Source: Sodalis glossinidius str. 'morsitans' (GTDB taxonomy: Bacteria > Pseudomonadota > Gammaproteobacteria > Enterobacterales > Enterobacteriaceae). From it: a DNA stretch of 64,000 bases. The translations under genes were made by a program, and so were the position numbers. Positions within the stretch are counted from its first letter, which is position 1, and every line of letters begins with the position of its first letter. Location: positions 4,092,001-4,156,000 of the forward strand of contig NC_007712.1 of NCBI RefSeq assembly GCF_000010085.1, read 5' to 3'. The notes below the pieces were generated by a model. That model was not told the DNA's origin and did not search any database. It saw nothing but the letters and a program-made list of their open reading frames with translations. Below, one piece after another: positions 43,255-53,427 of the stretch.

Positions 43255-44118
43255 ATGGCCGGCGCAAAAGAGATACGTAGTAAGATTGCAAGCGTCCAGA
43301 ATACGCAAAAGATCACCAAAGCGATGGAAATGGTCGCCGCCTCCAAAATGCGTAAAACTCAGGAACGCATGGCGTCCAGCCGTCCTTATGCAGAAACGAT
43401 GCGCAAAGTGATTGGTCACCTTGCACTGGGTAATCTGGAATACAAACACTCCTACCTGGACGAGCGCGACGTGAAGCGCGTAGGTTACCTGGTGGTGGCA
43501 ACCGACCGCGGTCTGGCGGGCGGCCTGAACATCAATTTGTTCAAAAAGCTGCTGGCCGACATGAAAGAGTGGAACGGGAAAGGCGTGGAAACCGAACTGG
43601 CGCTGATTGGCTCCAAGGCGGTGTCTTTCTTCAATTCGGTCGGAAGCAAAGTGGTTGCACAGGTGACGGGCATGGGGGACAACCCCATGCTGTCTGAATT
43701 GATCGGGCCGGTAAAGGTTATGCTACAGGCCTATGACGAAGGCCGCCTGGACAAGCTCTATATTGTCAGCAACAAATTTGTCAATACCATGTCCCAGGTG
43801 CCGCAGATTCTGCAAATCCTGCCTCTGCCGCCTGCGGAAGAAGCGGATTTGAAGATCAAATCCTGGGATTATCTGTATGAACCCGATCCCAAAACGCTGC
43901 TGGATACCCTGCTGCGTCGTTATGTGGAATCGCAGGTTTATCAGGGCGTCGTTGAAAACCTGGCCAGCGAACAGGCCGCGCGTATGGTAGCGATGAAAGC
44001 CGCAACGGACAACGGCGGCAGCCTGATTAAAGAGCTGCAACTTGTTTACAATAAGGCTCGACAGACCAGCATCACTCAGGAACTCACCGAAATCGTCTCG
44101 GGAGCCGCCGCGGTTTAG
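43255..44118 (+). CDS. atpG: ATP synthase F1 subunit gamma
   Basis: Central shaft of the rotor. The 287 residues match E. coli. It starts MAGAKEIRSKIASVQNTQKI and ends ARQTSITQELTEIVSGAAAV, with both terminal coiled-coil helices preserved. It is intact. Confidence 0.98.
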   Translation: MAGAKEIRSKIASVQNTQKITKAMEMVAASKMRKTQERMASSRPYAETMRKVIGHLALGNLEYKHSYLDERDVKRVGYLVVATDRGLAGGLNINLFKKLLADMKEWNGKGVETELALIGSKAVSFFNSVGSKVVAQVTGMGDNPMLSELIGPVKVMLQAYDEGRLDKLYIVSNKFVNTMSQVPQILQILPLPPAEEADLKIKSWDYLYEPDPKTLLDTLLRRYVESQVYQGVVENLASEQAARMVAMKAATDNGGSLIKELQLVYNKARQTSITQELTEIVSGAAAV

Positions 44119-44150
44119 GTTTAGGTTACGAATTACGTAGAGGATTCAAG

Positions 44151-45533
44151 ATGGCTACTGGAAATGTTATCCAGGTTATCGGCGCCGTGGTCGACGTCGA
44201 GTTCCCGCAAGACGCCGTACCCAAGGTGTACAATGCTCTTGAAGTGGAAAACGGCGCCGCGAAACTGGTGCTGGAAGTAGAACAACAGCTGGGCGGCGGC
44301 GTCGTCCGCTGCATCGCGATGGGCTCCTCCGACGGTTTGCGTCGCGGCCTGAAAGTGACCGATCTCGAACGCGCGATTGAAGTGCCGGTGGGTAAAGCTA
44401 CCCTGGGCCGCATCATGAACGTGCTGGGCGAGCCGGTCGACATGAAGGGCGATATCGGCGAGGAAGAGCGTTGGTCCATTCACCGCCCAGCGCCGAGCTA
44501 TGAAGAGCTGGCCAGTTCCCAGGATTTGCTGGAAACCGGTATCAAGGTTATCGATCTGATGTGTCCGTTCGCCAAGGGCGGTAAAGTCGGCCTGTTCGGC
44601 GGTGCCGGCGTGGGCAAGACCGTTAACATGATGGAGCTCATCCGCAACATCGCTATCGAGCACTCGGGGTATTCCGTGTTCGCTGGCGTGGGTGAACGTA
44701 CCCGTGAAGGTAACGACTTCTATCATGAAATGACCGATTCCAACGTTATCGATAAAGTATCGTTGGTGTATGGCCAGATGAACGAGCCGCCGGGCAACCG
44801 TCTGCGCGTGGCGCTGACCGGTCTGACCATGGCGGAGAAATTCCGTGATGAAGGTCGTGACGTTCTGCTGTTCATCGACAACATCTACCGTTATACCCTG
44901 GCCGGGACCGAAGTGTCTGCACTGCTGGGCCGTATGCCGTCCGCGGTGGGCTACCAGCCGACGCTGGCGGAAGAAATGGGCGTGTTGCAGGAACGTATCA
45001 CTTCCACCAAAACTGGGTCTATTACCTCGGTGCAGGCTGTTTACGTCCCCGCGGATGACTTGACTGACCCGTCGCCGGCGACCACCTTCGCCCACCTTGA
45101 CGCAACCGTGGTTCTGAGCCGCCAAATTGCCTCACTGGGTATTTACCCGGCGGTTGACCCGCTCGACTCCACCAGCCGTCAGCTGGATCCGTTAGTGGTA
45201 GGCCAGGAGCATTATGATGTGGCCCGTGGTGTGCAGTCCATTTTGCAGCGCTATCAGGAACTGAAAGACATCATCGCTATCCTCGGCATGGACGAGCTGT
45301 CCGAAGATGACAAGCTGGTGGTATCGCGCGCGCGTAAGATCCAGCGCTTCCTGTCTCAGCCGTTCTTCGTGGCGGAAGTGTTCACCGGCTCGCCCGGCAA
45401 GTACGTGGCGCTGAAAGACACGATCCGTGGCTTTAAAGGCATCATGGACGGCGAATACGATCATCTGCCGGAGCAGGCGTTCTACATGGTGGGTTCCATC
45501 GACGAAGCCGTGGAAAAAGGCAAGAAACTGTAA
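44151..45533 (+). CDS. atpD: ATP synthase F1 subunit beta
   Basis: Catalytic subunit. The 460 residues match E. coli. Walker A is GGAGVGKT (about 149-156); the catalytic glutamate lies in GERTREGNDFYHEM and the Walker B equivalent is DVLLFIDNIYRY. The signature PAVDPLDSTS is present. It is intact. Confidence 0.98.
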   Translation: MATGNVIQVIGAVVDVEFPQDAVPKVYNALEVENGAAKLVLEVEQQLGGGVVRCIAMGSSDGLRRGLKVTDLERAIEVPVGKATLGRIMNVLGEPVDMKGDIGEEERWSIHRPAPSYEELASSQDLLETGIKVIDLMCPFAKGGKVGLFGGAGVGKTVNMMELIRNIAIEHSGYSVFAGVGERTREGNDFYHEMTDSNVIDKVSLVYGQMNEPPGNRLRVALTGLTMAEKFRDEGRDVLLFIDNIYRYTLAGTEVSALLGRMPSAVGYQPTLAEEMGVLQERITSTKTGSITSVQAVYVPADDLTDPSPATTFAHLDATVVLSRQIASLGIYPAVDPLDSTSRQLDPLVVGQEHYDVARGVQSILQRYQELKDIIAILGMDELSEDDKLVVSRARKIQRFLSQPFFVAEVFTGSPGKYVALKDTIRGFKGIMDGEYDHLPEQAFYMVGSIDEAVEKGKKL

Positions 45534-45553
45534 CGCCTTGAGAGGAGGGTGAT

Positions 45554-45976
45554 ATGGCTGCAAAAATTTACCATCTGGATGTGGTCAGCGCCGAAAAACA
45601 GATGTTTTCCGGGCTGGTTGAAAAAATCCAGGTGACGGGCAGCGAAGGCGAACTGGGGATTTTCCCCGGCCACGCGCCGCTGCTCACCGCTATTAAGCCC
45701 GGTATGGTGCGTATCGTTAAAGAGCACGGCAACGAAGAGTATATCTACCTGTCCGGTGGCGTGCTCGAAGTGCAGCCCAGTACGGTTACCGTATTGGCCG
45801 ATACCGCCATTCGTGGCGAGGATCTTGACGAAGCGAGAGCAATGGAGTCCAAGCGTAAAGCGGAAGAGCATATCAATAACTCCCACGGTGATATTGATTA
45901 TGCCCAGGCCTCTGCCGAGCTCTCCAAAGCGCTGGCGAAGCTGCGGGTCATCGAATTGACCAAAAAAGCGATGTAA
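45554..45976 (+). CDS. atpC: ATP synthase F1 subunit epsilon
   Basis: Regulatory rotor subunit that inhibits ATP hydrolysis. The 140 residues compare with 139 in E. coli. It has the beta-sandwich (SAEKQMFSGLVEKIQVTGSE, GELGIFPGHAPLL) and the C-terminal two-helix region ending LRVIELTKKAM. Last gene of the atp operon, followed by a terminator. It is intact. Confidence 0.97.
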   Translation: MAAKIYHLDVVSAEKQMFSGLVEKIQVTGSEGELGIFPGHAPLLTAIKPGMVRIVKEHGNEEYIYLSGGVLEVQPSTVTVLADTAIRGEDLDEARAMESKRKAEEHINNSHGDIDYAQASAELSKALAKLRVIELTKKAM

Positions 45977-45996
45977 TCAAGAGCGTATGTAAAGAG

Positions 45997-46023
45997 GCCG
46001 GTCATCATGACCGGCTTTTTTTA
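45997..46023 (+). terminator. Rho-independent terminator of the atp operon
   Basis: Perfect 8-base stem GCCGGTCA/TGACCGGC with loop TCA, followed by eight T, 21 bases after the atpC stop. Confidence 0.95.
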
Positions 46024-46257
46024 TCTTTAATTAAGTGGCCGGCCAAAGTGAGGTCAGCAAAGGGGATTTCGCGCCTGTAATGCTGAAAAAAACGTCAAGA
46101 GCACCGCCATTTTCCTTTCTGGCAACACAATCGTGACAAATAGCCTTAGCGCTGGACGACGACGCCCTGTAAAGTGTTTTTCATGCCAAGATATGTAGAA
46201 ATCCCGCGTGCGAACGGGTTTACTTTCGTCTGATAAATAAGGTTCCACAGGATGGTT

Positions 46258-47634
46258 ATGTCGAATCGAGCATTAAGCGTGGTTGTCCTTGCCGCGGGCA
46301 AGGGAAGTCGTATGTTTTCCACCTTGCCGAAAGTGCTGCATCCCCTTGCCGGCAAAGCCATGGTGCAACACGTTATCGATACCGCTATGCGGCTGGGCGC
46401 GTCGCGCATTCACCTGGTCTATGGTCACGGCGGCGAGCTGCTGCGCGAACGGCTTGCCCGGCAGTATGCGCCTTTGAATTGGGTGCTGCAGGCCGAACAG
46501 CGCGGCACAGGTCATGCCGTTCAGCAGACGCTGACCTGCCTGCGCGACGAAGAAGATGTCTTGATCCTGTACGGCGATGTGCCGCTTATCTCTCCTGACA
46601 CATTGCAGTGCCTGCTGGCGGCGCGTCCGCAGGGGGGCATCGGCCTGCTGACGGTGACGCTCGATAATCCTGAGGGCTATGGCCGTATCGTGCGTCTTAA
46701 CGGTGAGGTGGCCGGTATCGTCGAGCAGAAAGATGCCAGCGAGCAACAGCGGCAGATTAAGGAAATCAACACCGGCATTCTGGTCGCCGGCGGCGAGGAT
46801 ATCAAACGCTGGCTTGGACAGTTAACCAACAAGAACGCGCAGGGCGAGTTCTATTTGACGGACATCATCGCCATGGCCTGGCATGAAGGCCGTAAAATCA
46901 ATGCGGTGCAGCCCACCCGGCAGACTGAGGTCGAAGGCGTGAACAATCGGCTGCAGCTTGCGCGGCTGGAGCGGCTCTTTCAGCGGGAGCAGGCGGAGCG
47001 TCTGCTGCTGGCCGGCGTGATGTTGTCCGATCCTGACCGTTTCGATCTGCGCGGCGAATTTCGCCACGGGCAGGATGTATCCATTGATACCAATGTCATT
47101 CTCGAAGGGCAGGTCACGCTGGGCGATCGGGTGATTATCGGCACCGGCTGCGTCCTGAAGAATGTGGTCATCGGTGATGATGTGATCATCAGCCCTTATA
47201 CCGTGATTGAAGACGCGCGCGTGGCGGCGCGCAGTACTCTCGGCCCCTTTGCCCGCCTGCGCCCCGGCAGCGAGCTGGAGGAAGACGCACACGTGGGGAA
47301 TTTCGTCGAGATGAAACAGGCCCGCCTGGGTAAGGGCTCGAAAGCCGGCCACCTCAGCTATCTGGGGGACGCCGAAATTGGCGCTCAGGTCAATATCGGC
47401 GCCGGTACCATCACCTGCAATTACGATGGCGCCAACAAGCATAAGACCCACATCGGCGACGATGTTTTCGTCGGTTCCGATAGTCAGCTGGTGGCGCCGG
47501 TGACCATCGGCCGCGGCGCCACCATCGGCGCCGGCACCACCGTGACGCGCGATGTGGCCGAGGGTGAAATGATTATCAGCCGGATACGTCAGTTTCCCCT
47601 TGCCAACTGGACGCGACCGGTGAAGAAAAAATGA
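46258..47634 (+). CDS. glmU: Bifunctional GlcNAc-1-P uridyltransferase / GlcN-1-P acetyltransferase
   Basis: Makes UDP-GlcNAc, the precursor of peptidoglycan and lipopolysaccharide. I favour ATG 46258 (MSNRALSVVVLAAGKGSRMF, 458 residues; E. coli 456) because ACAGGA lies at good distance; ATG 46252 is also in frame. The N-terminal pyrophosphorylase has LAAGKGSRM and GDVPLISPDTL; the C-terminal left-handed beta helix has GTGCVLKNVVIGDDVIISPY and GAGTITCNYDGANKHKT. glmS follows, as in E. coli. It is intact. Confidence 0.97.
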   Translation: MSNRALSVVVLAAGKGSRMFSTLPKVLHPLAGKAMVQHVIDTAMRLGASRIHLVYGHGGELLRERLARQYAPLNWVLQAEQRGTGHAVQQTLTCLRDEEDVLILYGDVPLISPDTLQCLLAARPQGGIGLLTVTLDNPEGYGRIVRLNGEVAGIVEQKDASEQQRQIKEINTGILVAGGEDIKRWLGQLTNKNAQGEFYLTDIIAMAWHEGRKINAVQPTRQTEVEGVNNRLQLARLERLFQREQAERLLLAGVMLSDPDRFDLRGEFRHGQDVSIDTNVILEGQVTLGDRVIIGTGCVLKNVVIGDDVIISPYTVIEDARVAARSTLGPFARLRPGSELEEDAHVGNFVEMKQARLGKGSKAGHLSYLGDAEIGAQVNIGAGTITCNYDGANKHKTHIGDDVFVGSDSQLVAPVTIGRGATIGAGTTVTRDVAEGEMIISRIRQFPLANWTRPVKKK

Positions 47635-47781
47635 GGATGCGGCCGCCCCTGCGGGCGATTTTGCCCGCCGCCTAACGTTACCACGGCCGGCAAAACCCTT
47701 GGCGTGTTGCGGCGCCGCACCGGTCGGATTTTGTGCTAGCTCATAACGGCGACTGCCGCCGTTCAATCAGGAATAACCGAG

Positions 47782-49614
47782 ATGTGTGGAATAGTAGGCG
47801 CGGTTGCGCAGCGTGATATTGCCGAGATCCTGTTGGAAGGATTACGTCGTCTTGAGTATCGTGGGTATGATTCCGCCGGGCTGGCGGTGGTGGATAAAGA
47901 CGGTCATCTGCAACGCCTGCGCCGCGTGGGGAAAGTGAGAGCCCTGACCGAAGCGGCCCAGGCTCATCCTCTGTCCGGCGGTACCGGCATTGCCCATACC
48001 CGCTGGGCGACCCACGGCGAGCCGACGGAAAACAACGCGCATCCCCACGTCTCCGGCCATATCGTGGTCGTCCATAACGGTATCATCGAAAACCATGAAC
48101 CTCTGCGCGAGCAACTGCGCTCACGTGGTTACACTTTTGTTACGGAAACCGATACCGAAGTGATCGCGCATCTGGTGCATTGGGAGCAGCGCCAGCAGAA
48201 CGGCGCGCTGGTCGAGGTAATGCAGCGGGTGGTCGGCGCGCTGCGCGGCGCCTACGGAACGGTTATCATGGATAGCCGCGATCCCAACATGCTGGTCGCG
48301 GCGCGTTCCGGCAGTCCGCTGGTCATCGGCCTCGGCGTCAGCGAGAACTTCCTGGCCTCCGATCAATTGGCGCTGCTGCCCGTCACCCGCCGCTTCATGT
48401 ACCTCGAAGAGGGAGATATTGCTGAAATCACCCGTCGTACCGTTCAGGTTTGGGATAAGGCGGGCCAGATTGTGGAACGCCCGGAAATCGAATCCCAGGT
48501 TAAATATGATGCCGGAGATAAAGGGCTGTTCCGCCATTACATGCAAAAGGAGATCTTTGAACAGCCGCAGGGGATCAAAAATACCCTGAAAGGCCGCTTC
48601 AGCCACGGTGAGGTGACGCTGTCGGAACTGGGTGAGGGCGCCAATGCGTTATTGAGCCAGGTGCAGCACGTGCAAATTATCGCCTGCGGCACGTCTTATC
48701 ATTCCGCCATGGTGTCCCGTTACTGGTTCGAGGCGCTGGCCGGCGTACCCTGCGATGTAGAAATCGCCTCCGAATTCCGCTATCGCAAACCCGCGGTGCG
48801 CCCGGGCAGCCTATTGATTACCCTGTCCCAATCCGGCGAAACCGCTGATACGCTGGCGGCGCTGCGGCTGACCAAAACGCTGGGCTATCTCGGTTCGCTG
48901 GCTATCTGTAATGTTTCCGGCTCCTCACTGGTGCGCGAATCGGATATGGCGCTGATGACCCGGGCCGGCACCGAAATCGGCGTCGCTTCCACCAAAGCGT
49001 TTACCACGCAGTTGACGGTGTTGTTGATGCTGGTGGTCCGTATTGGTCGCCTGCGTGGTATGGAAAAACGGGTGGAGGAAGATATCGTTCATGCTCTGCA
49101 AGCGCTACCGAGCCGGATTGAGCAGATGCTGTCGCTGGATGAGCCTATTGAAACCCTGGCCGAAGGTTTCTCCGATAAACACCACGCGCTATTCCTGGGT
49201 CGCGGCGATCTTTATCCTATCGCCATGGAAGGGGCGCTGAAGCTGAAAGAAATCTCCTATATCCACGCGGAAGCTTATGCCGCGGGAGAACTCAAGCACG
49301 GGCCGCTGGCGCTAATTGACGCCGATATGCCGGTCATTGTCATCGCACCGAACAATGAACTGTTGGAAAAGCTGAAATCCAATATCGAGGAAGTTCGTGC
49401 CCGGGGCGGTTTACTGTATGTGTTCGCGGAACAGGATGCCGGTTTCACCGCCAGCGAGAATATGAAGATTATTCCCCTGCCGCACGTGGAGCAGATTGTG
49501 GCGCCTATTTTCTACACTGTACCCATGCAACTGCTGGCCTATCATATCGCCCTGATTAAGGGGACTGACGTTGATCAGCCGCGTAACCTGGCCAAATCGG
49601 TAACGGTAGAATAA
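47782..49614 (+). CDS. glmS: Glutamine-fructose-6-phosphate aminotransferase (isomerising)
   Basis: Makes glucosamine-6-phosphate from fructose-6-phosphate and glutamine. The 610 residues compare with 609 in E. coli. The nucleophilic Cys follows the initiator Met in MCGIVGAVAQ; the glutaminase domain includes HTRWATHGEPTENNAHPH. Two SIS domains follow (IIACGTSYHSAMVSRYW and LGRGDLYPIAMEGALKLKEI), and the C-terminus is QPRNLAKSVTVE. It is intact. The 147-base spacer to glmU has a GC-rich GGGCGATTTTGCCC hairpin. Confidence 0.98.
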   Translation: MCGIVGAVAQRDIAEILLEGLRRLEYRGYDSAGLAVVDKDGHLQRLRRVGKVRALTEAAQAHPLSGGTGIAHTRWATHGEPTENNAHPHVSGHIVVVHNGIIENHEPLREQLRSRGYTFVTETDTEVIAHLVHWEQRQQNGALVEVMQRVVGALRGAYGTVIMDSRDPNMLVAARSGSPLVIGLGVSENFLASDQLALLPVTRRFMYLEEGDIAEITRRTVQVWDKAGQIVERPEIESQVKYDAGDKGLFRHYMQKEIFEQPQGIKNTLKGRFSHGEVTLSELGEGANALLSQVQHVQIIACGTSYHSAMVSRYWFEALAGVPCDVEIASEFRYRKPAVRPGSLLITLSQSGETADTLAALRLTKTLGYLGSLAICNVSGSSLVRESDMALMTRAGTEIGVASTKAFTTQLTVLLMLVVRIGRLRGMEKRVEEDIVHALQALPSRIEQMLSLDEPIETLAEGFSDKHHALFLGRGDLYPIAMEGALKLKEISYIHAEAYAAGELKHGPLALIDADMPVIVIAPNNELLEKLKSNIEEVRARGGLLYVFAEQDAGFTASENMKIIPLPHVEQIVAPIFYTVPMQLLAYHIALIKGTDVDQPRNLAKSVTVE

Positions 49615-49801
49615 CCTTATCACGTGCGGCGTCGTCGTCGGTGACAGCGTGCCGGCGGCGCCCGCTGTCATCAAGGTCAAGGGGGCTCTCAGCGCCGCCC
49701 TGTGCTCCTCGCTTTGCCCCTTTAAGGCGAAAAAACCATAGCGACTACTACGCCGGGATGCCGCTGCACGTCTGACTCGGGGTGTCTGCGGCGATGCGGA
49801 C

Positions 49802-50443
49802 GGGCCAGCGGCGCAATAGATACCGGCGCGGTACAAAGTTTCGTCAGCGAAGATCTTATCGGCAGAATGAAAAAGCAGTATCACAATGTTACCTCTAGCT
49901 ACCGGCAATCTCCCAGCGCCACCGCCAGCGGACTGGGCCACGATAATGACTACTTGATAGACGGCCTGACCTTTAACGGGTATGCCGGTGGGTCGCATGA
50001 AAATCAGCGGCAATAAAAACGACATGTATAACTTGGGTATGGATTTCTTCGGCCGTTTCGACAATTATCTGTTTGTCCCGGACCAAATGTTGTTTTGCTA
50101 TAACGCCCGCCAATTCACGCGTAATGATAAAGCGCCGTTGCGCAATATCGGTATACGCTTTCACCAGCAACGGGTGGAGATTTTCTATAATCAACCGCAG
50201 GACCTGGCCCGCTACGGTCTGCAAAATGGCGACCAGCTCCGTGAAGTCAATGGCCACGCGGTCATGCCGGAAGCGATTAGCGATATCCGCCCGTTACTGG
50301 CTGATACCCCGGCCGGGAAATTGACGCTTGTCATCGAGCGCAACGGTCAACGGCGCCATTGTCATCTAGCAGTCATATTTCGTACATCTTGCTGTCACCA
50401 AACTGACCTATTTTCCCTCCTGCACGGCAGTCATCTTTACTAA
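49802..50443 (+). pseudogene. Retropepsin-like aspartic protease with PDZ domain, remnant
   Basis: Decayed gene between glmS and pstS. One frame contains GAIDTGAVQSFVSEDLIGRM: DTGA (Asp codon at 49819) is the active-site motif of retropepsin-like proteases, followed by YLIDGLTFNGYAGGSHEN. A frameshift near 49985-50010 leads to KISGNKNDMYNLGMDFFGRF, with the second conserved hydrophobic-Gly segment LGMDFF. A PDZ-like C-terminus then follows: QDLARYGLQNGDQLREVNGH ... LTLVIERNGQRR. There is no start codon and the N-terminus is missing. The family call rests on motifs only. Bases 49615-49801 show no coding signal. Confidence 0.7.
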
Positions 50444-50488
50444 CAACAAGTATCCGATGTCGACATTGTTTATCCCACAGGAGGGATT

Positions 50489-51528
50489 ATGAAACTGATT
50501 CGTACCACCCTAGCCGGTATGTTGCAGCCTCTTTCACGATGGCGGCGGTTCCCGCTTTTGCCGCCGCCAGCCTGACCGGTGCAGGTGCGACCTTTCCGGC
50601 GCCGGTTTACGCTAAATGGGCGGATTCTTATCAAAAATCCACCGGCGTAAAAGTCAACTATCAGGGCATCGGTTCCTCCGGCGGAGTAAAACAAATCGTC
50701 GCCAATACCGTTGATTTTGGCGCCTCTGACGCACCGCTTAGCGATGAACAGCTTAATAAAGATGGCCTGTTCCAATTCCCCGCTGTTATCGGCGGCGTCG
50801 TACTGGCCATTAACGTGCCGGGCGTAAAAAGCGGTGAGCTGACGCTGGACGGTAAAACGCTGGGTGATATCTATCTCGGTCAAATCAAAAAATGGAACGA
50901 TCCGGCTATCATCAAACTTAACCCCGGGCTGAATCTGCCAGATCAGGCGATTGCGGTCGTACGCCGCGCCGATGGTTCAGGCACCTCGTTCGTCTTCACC
51001 AGCTATCTCTCCAAGGTCAATCCCGATTGGAAACAGAAAATCGGTGCTGGCTCAACGGTTAACTGGCCGGTCGGTTTGGGTGGCAAAGGCAATGACGGCG
51101 TGGCCGATTTTGTACAGCGTTTACCGGGCGCCATCGGCTATGTGGAATATGCCTATGCCAAACAAAATCATTTCGCCTATACCAAACTTATCACCGCCGA
51201 CGGCAAGCCGGTATCGCCTACCGAGCAAAACTTCAGCGCGGCGGCGAAAGGCGCCGATTGGGAAAGCTCTTTCGCCCGGGACCTGACCAACCAGCCGGGC
51301 AACGACGCATGGCCGATTACCTCCACCACTTTCATTTTGCTGCATAAACAACAAAATTGTCCTGAGCAAGGAAAAGAAGTCCTGAAATTCTTTGACTGGG
51401 CCTATAGCCACGGTGTGCAACAGGCGAGCGAACTGGACTATGCGGCACTGCCCGATATGGTCACTACTCGTATCCGCGCGGCCTGGAAAACCGAACTTAA
51501 AGGCAGCGACGGTAAGAGCATTTGGTAA
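50489..51528 (+). pseudogene. pstS: pstS, periplasmic phosphate-binding protein, signal peptide frameshifted
   Basis: The expected start MKLIRTTLAG (ATG 50489, strong CAGGAGGG) is followed by a one-base deletion at 50520: the correct frame would read VAASFTMAAVPAFAAASLTG. The mature domain is fully open from there to 51528 (GAGATFPAPVYAKWADSYQK, GIGSSGGVKQIVANTVDFGA, RADGSGTSFVFTSYL, KFFDWAYSHG). An internal ATG (50539) would give 329 residues but with only a stub of signal sequence, so export to the periplasm would be doubtful. Normal length is about 346. Either a very young pseudogene or a sequencing error. Confidence 0.85.
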
Positions 51529-51574
51529 TGGCGTTTTCTCTCCTGCGGGAGAATCACCTTGATGTGAGCAAGCT

Positions 51575-52528
51575 ATGGCGGAAATGAAATCGGTGACACG
51601 CGCGCCGGGAAAAAGGGGCGATCTGTTATTTGGCACGCTGGTGCGCGCGGCAGCGCTGGTCACATTGCTGCTGTTGGGCGGCATTATCGTCTCGCTTTTC
51701 GTCGTGTCCTTGCCGAGTATAAAAAAGTTTGGCTTCTCCTTCTTGTGGACCCGTGAATGGGATGCGCCAGCGGAACGTTTTGGCGCTCTGGTACCCATTT
51801 ACGGCACGCTGATGACCTCGTTTATCGCCCTGCTGATTGTGGTACCGGTCAGTTTCGGTATCGCGCTGTTTCTCACTGAACTGGCGCCAAGTTGGTTAAA
51901 ACGTCCGCTCGGAGTGGCTATCGAGCTCCTGGCGGCCATACTGAGTATCGTCTATGGCATGTGGGGGCTGTTTGTCTTTGCCCCCCTGTTCGCCCGCTAC
52001 TTCCAGCAGCCGCTGGGAGATGTGCTGTCGGCGGTGCCTTTTGTGGGCGTGCTGTTTTCCGGCCCGGCATTTGGTATCGGTATTTTGGCGGTGGGTATCG
52101 TACTCGCCATCATGATTATTCCCTATATCACCGCGGTCATGCGTGACGTCTTTGAACAAACGCCGGTGCTGATGAAAGAATCAGCGTACGGTATCGGCTG
52201 CACCACCTGGGAAGTGATATGGCACATCGTTTTGCCGTTCACCAAAAAAGGTGTGATAGGCGGCGTGATGCTGGGGCGGGCGCTGGGGGAAACCATGGCG
52301 GTGACCTTTATTATCGGCAATACCTACCAGCTGGACAGCCTGTCGCTGTTTGTGCCGGGGAACAGTATCACGTCGGCGTTGGCCAATGAATTCGCCGAGG
52401 CGCAAGAAGGGCTTCACACCGCGGCGCTCATGGAGCTGGGCCTTATTCTCTTCGTCATCACCTTTATTGTACTGGCCTGTTCGCGATTAATGATAAAGCG
52501 GCTGGCGAAACATGAAGGAGGCAGATAA
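51575..52528 (+). CDS. pstC: Phosphate ABC transporter permease PstC
   Basis: Inner-membrane permease of the high-affinity phosphate transporter. The 317 residues compare with 319 in E. coli. About six hydrophobic segments are seen; the ATPase-contact loop is MKESAYGIGCTTWEVIWHIVLP, followed by GGVMLGRALGETMAVTFIIGN. It is the only open gene of the pst-phoU operon; with PstA and PstB broken it cannot form a working transporter, so its integrity is probably chance. Its stop overlaps the pstA start (TAATG). Confidence 0.93.
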   Translation: MAEMKSVTRAPGKRGDLLFGTLVRAAALVTLLLLGGIIVSLFVVSLPSIKKFGFSFLWTREWDAPAERFGALVPIYGTLMTSFIALLIVVPVSFGIALFLTELAPSWLKRPLGVAIELLAAILSIVYGMWGLFVFAPLFARYFQQPLGDVLSAVPFVGVLFSGPAFGIGILAVGIVLAIMIIPYITAVMRDVFEQTPVLMKESAYGIGCTTWEVIWHIVLPFTKKGVIGGVMLGRALGETMAVTFIIGNTYQLDSLSLFVPGNSITSALANEFAEAQEGLHTAALMELGLILFVITFIVLACSRLMIKRLAKHEGGR

Positions 52529-53389
52529 TGGCGACGATGGAACCGTTGGTACGTAACGTGCCGCAACAAGAAGCGCTGCGCAAACGCCAAAGCTGGCGGC
52601 GGATGAAAAACCGTATCGCGCTGTGTTTATCGCTATTGACCATGGCCTTTGGCCTATTCTGGCTATTCTGGCTATGCTGGATCCTGATTGCGACCGTCGG
52701 CCGCTACGTTTTTAGAAATAACGCCGCCGTCGAATACCGCCGGCAGCGGGCTGGCGAATGAGCTGATGGGTAGCGGCCTGCTGATTTTGTGGGCCACGCT
52801 AATCGGTACCCCCCTCGGCGTGCTGGCTTGGGTGTATCTGGCGGAGTATGGCCGTCGATCCTGGCTGGCGGAGGTGATCCGCTTCATCAACGACATCCTG
52901 CTTTCTGCTCCCTCCATCGTAATTGGTCTGTTTGTTTACAGTCTGGTGGTGACACGGATGCAGCATTTCTCCGGCTGGGCCCCGGGGTGATGCAGGTACC
53001 AATCGTTATCCGACTACCGAAAATATGATGCGGCTGGTTCCCGATACGCTGCACGAAGCGGCTTATGCGCTGGGTACCCCAAAATGGAAAATGATTTCGG
53101 CCATCACCCTGAAAGCCTCCCTATCCGGTATTTTGACTGGGGTGCTGCTGGTGGTGGCGCGAATTGCCGGCGAAACCGCGCCGCTGCTCTTCACGTCGTT
53201 GTCCAATCAATTCTGGAGCACCGACCTGATACAGCCTATCGCCAACCTGCCGGTCACGATTTTCAAATTTGCTATGAGCCCGTTTGTGGAATGGCAGCAG
53301 TTGGTCTGGCCGGGGTATTGATTATCACCTTGTGCGTGCTGCTGCTAAATATTATCGCCCGGACAATATTTGCCAGGAAAAACCATTAA
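52528..53389 (+). pseudogene. pstA: pstA, phosphate ABC transporter permease, broken
   Basis: Begins MATMEPLVRNVPQQEALRKR. A duplicated TTCTGGCTA motif gives FWLFWLCW near 52660, and the frame is lost at about 52700. It resumes as TPPSNTAGSGLANELMGSGL, is lost again after HFSGWAPG (52987), resumes as MMRLVPDTLHEAAYALGTPK, and shifts a final time near 53320 before LLLNIIARTIFARKNH. At least three frameshifts are present. E. coli PstA is 296 residues. Confidence 0.95.
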
Positions 53390-53427
53390 GCGCCGGCGGC
53401 GTTGTGCGCCGCGGCCAGGAGAGAAGT

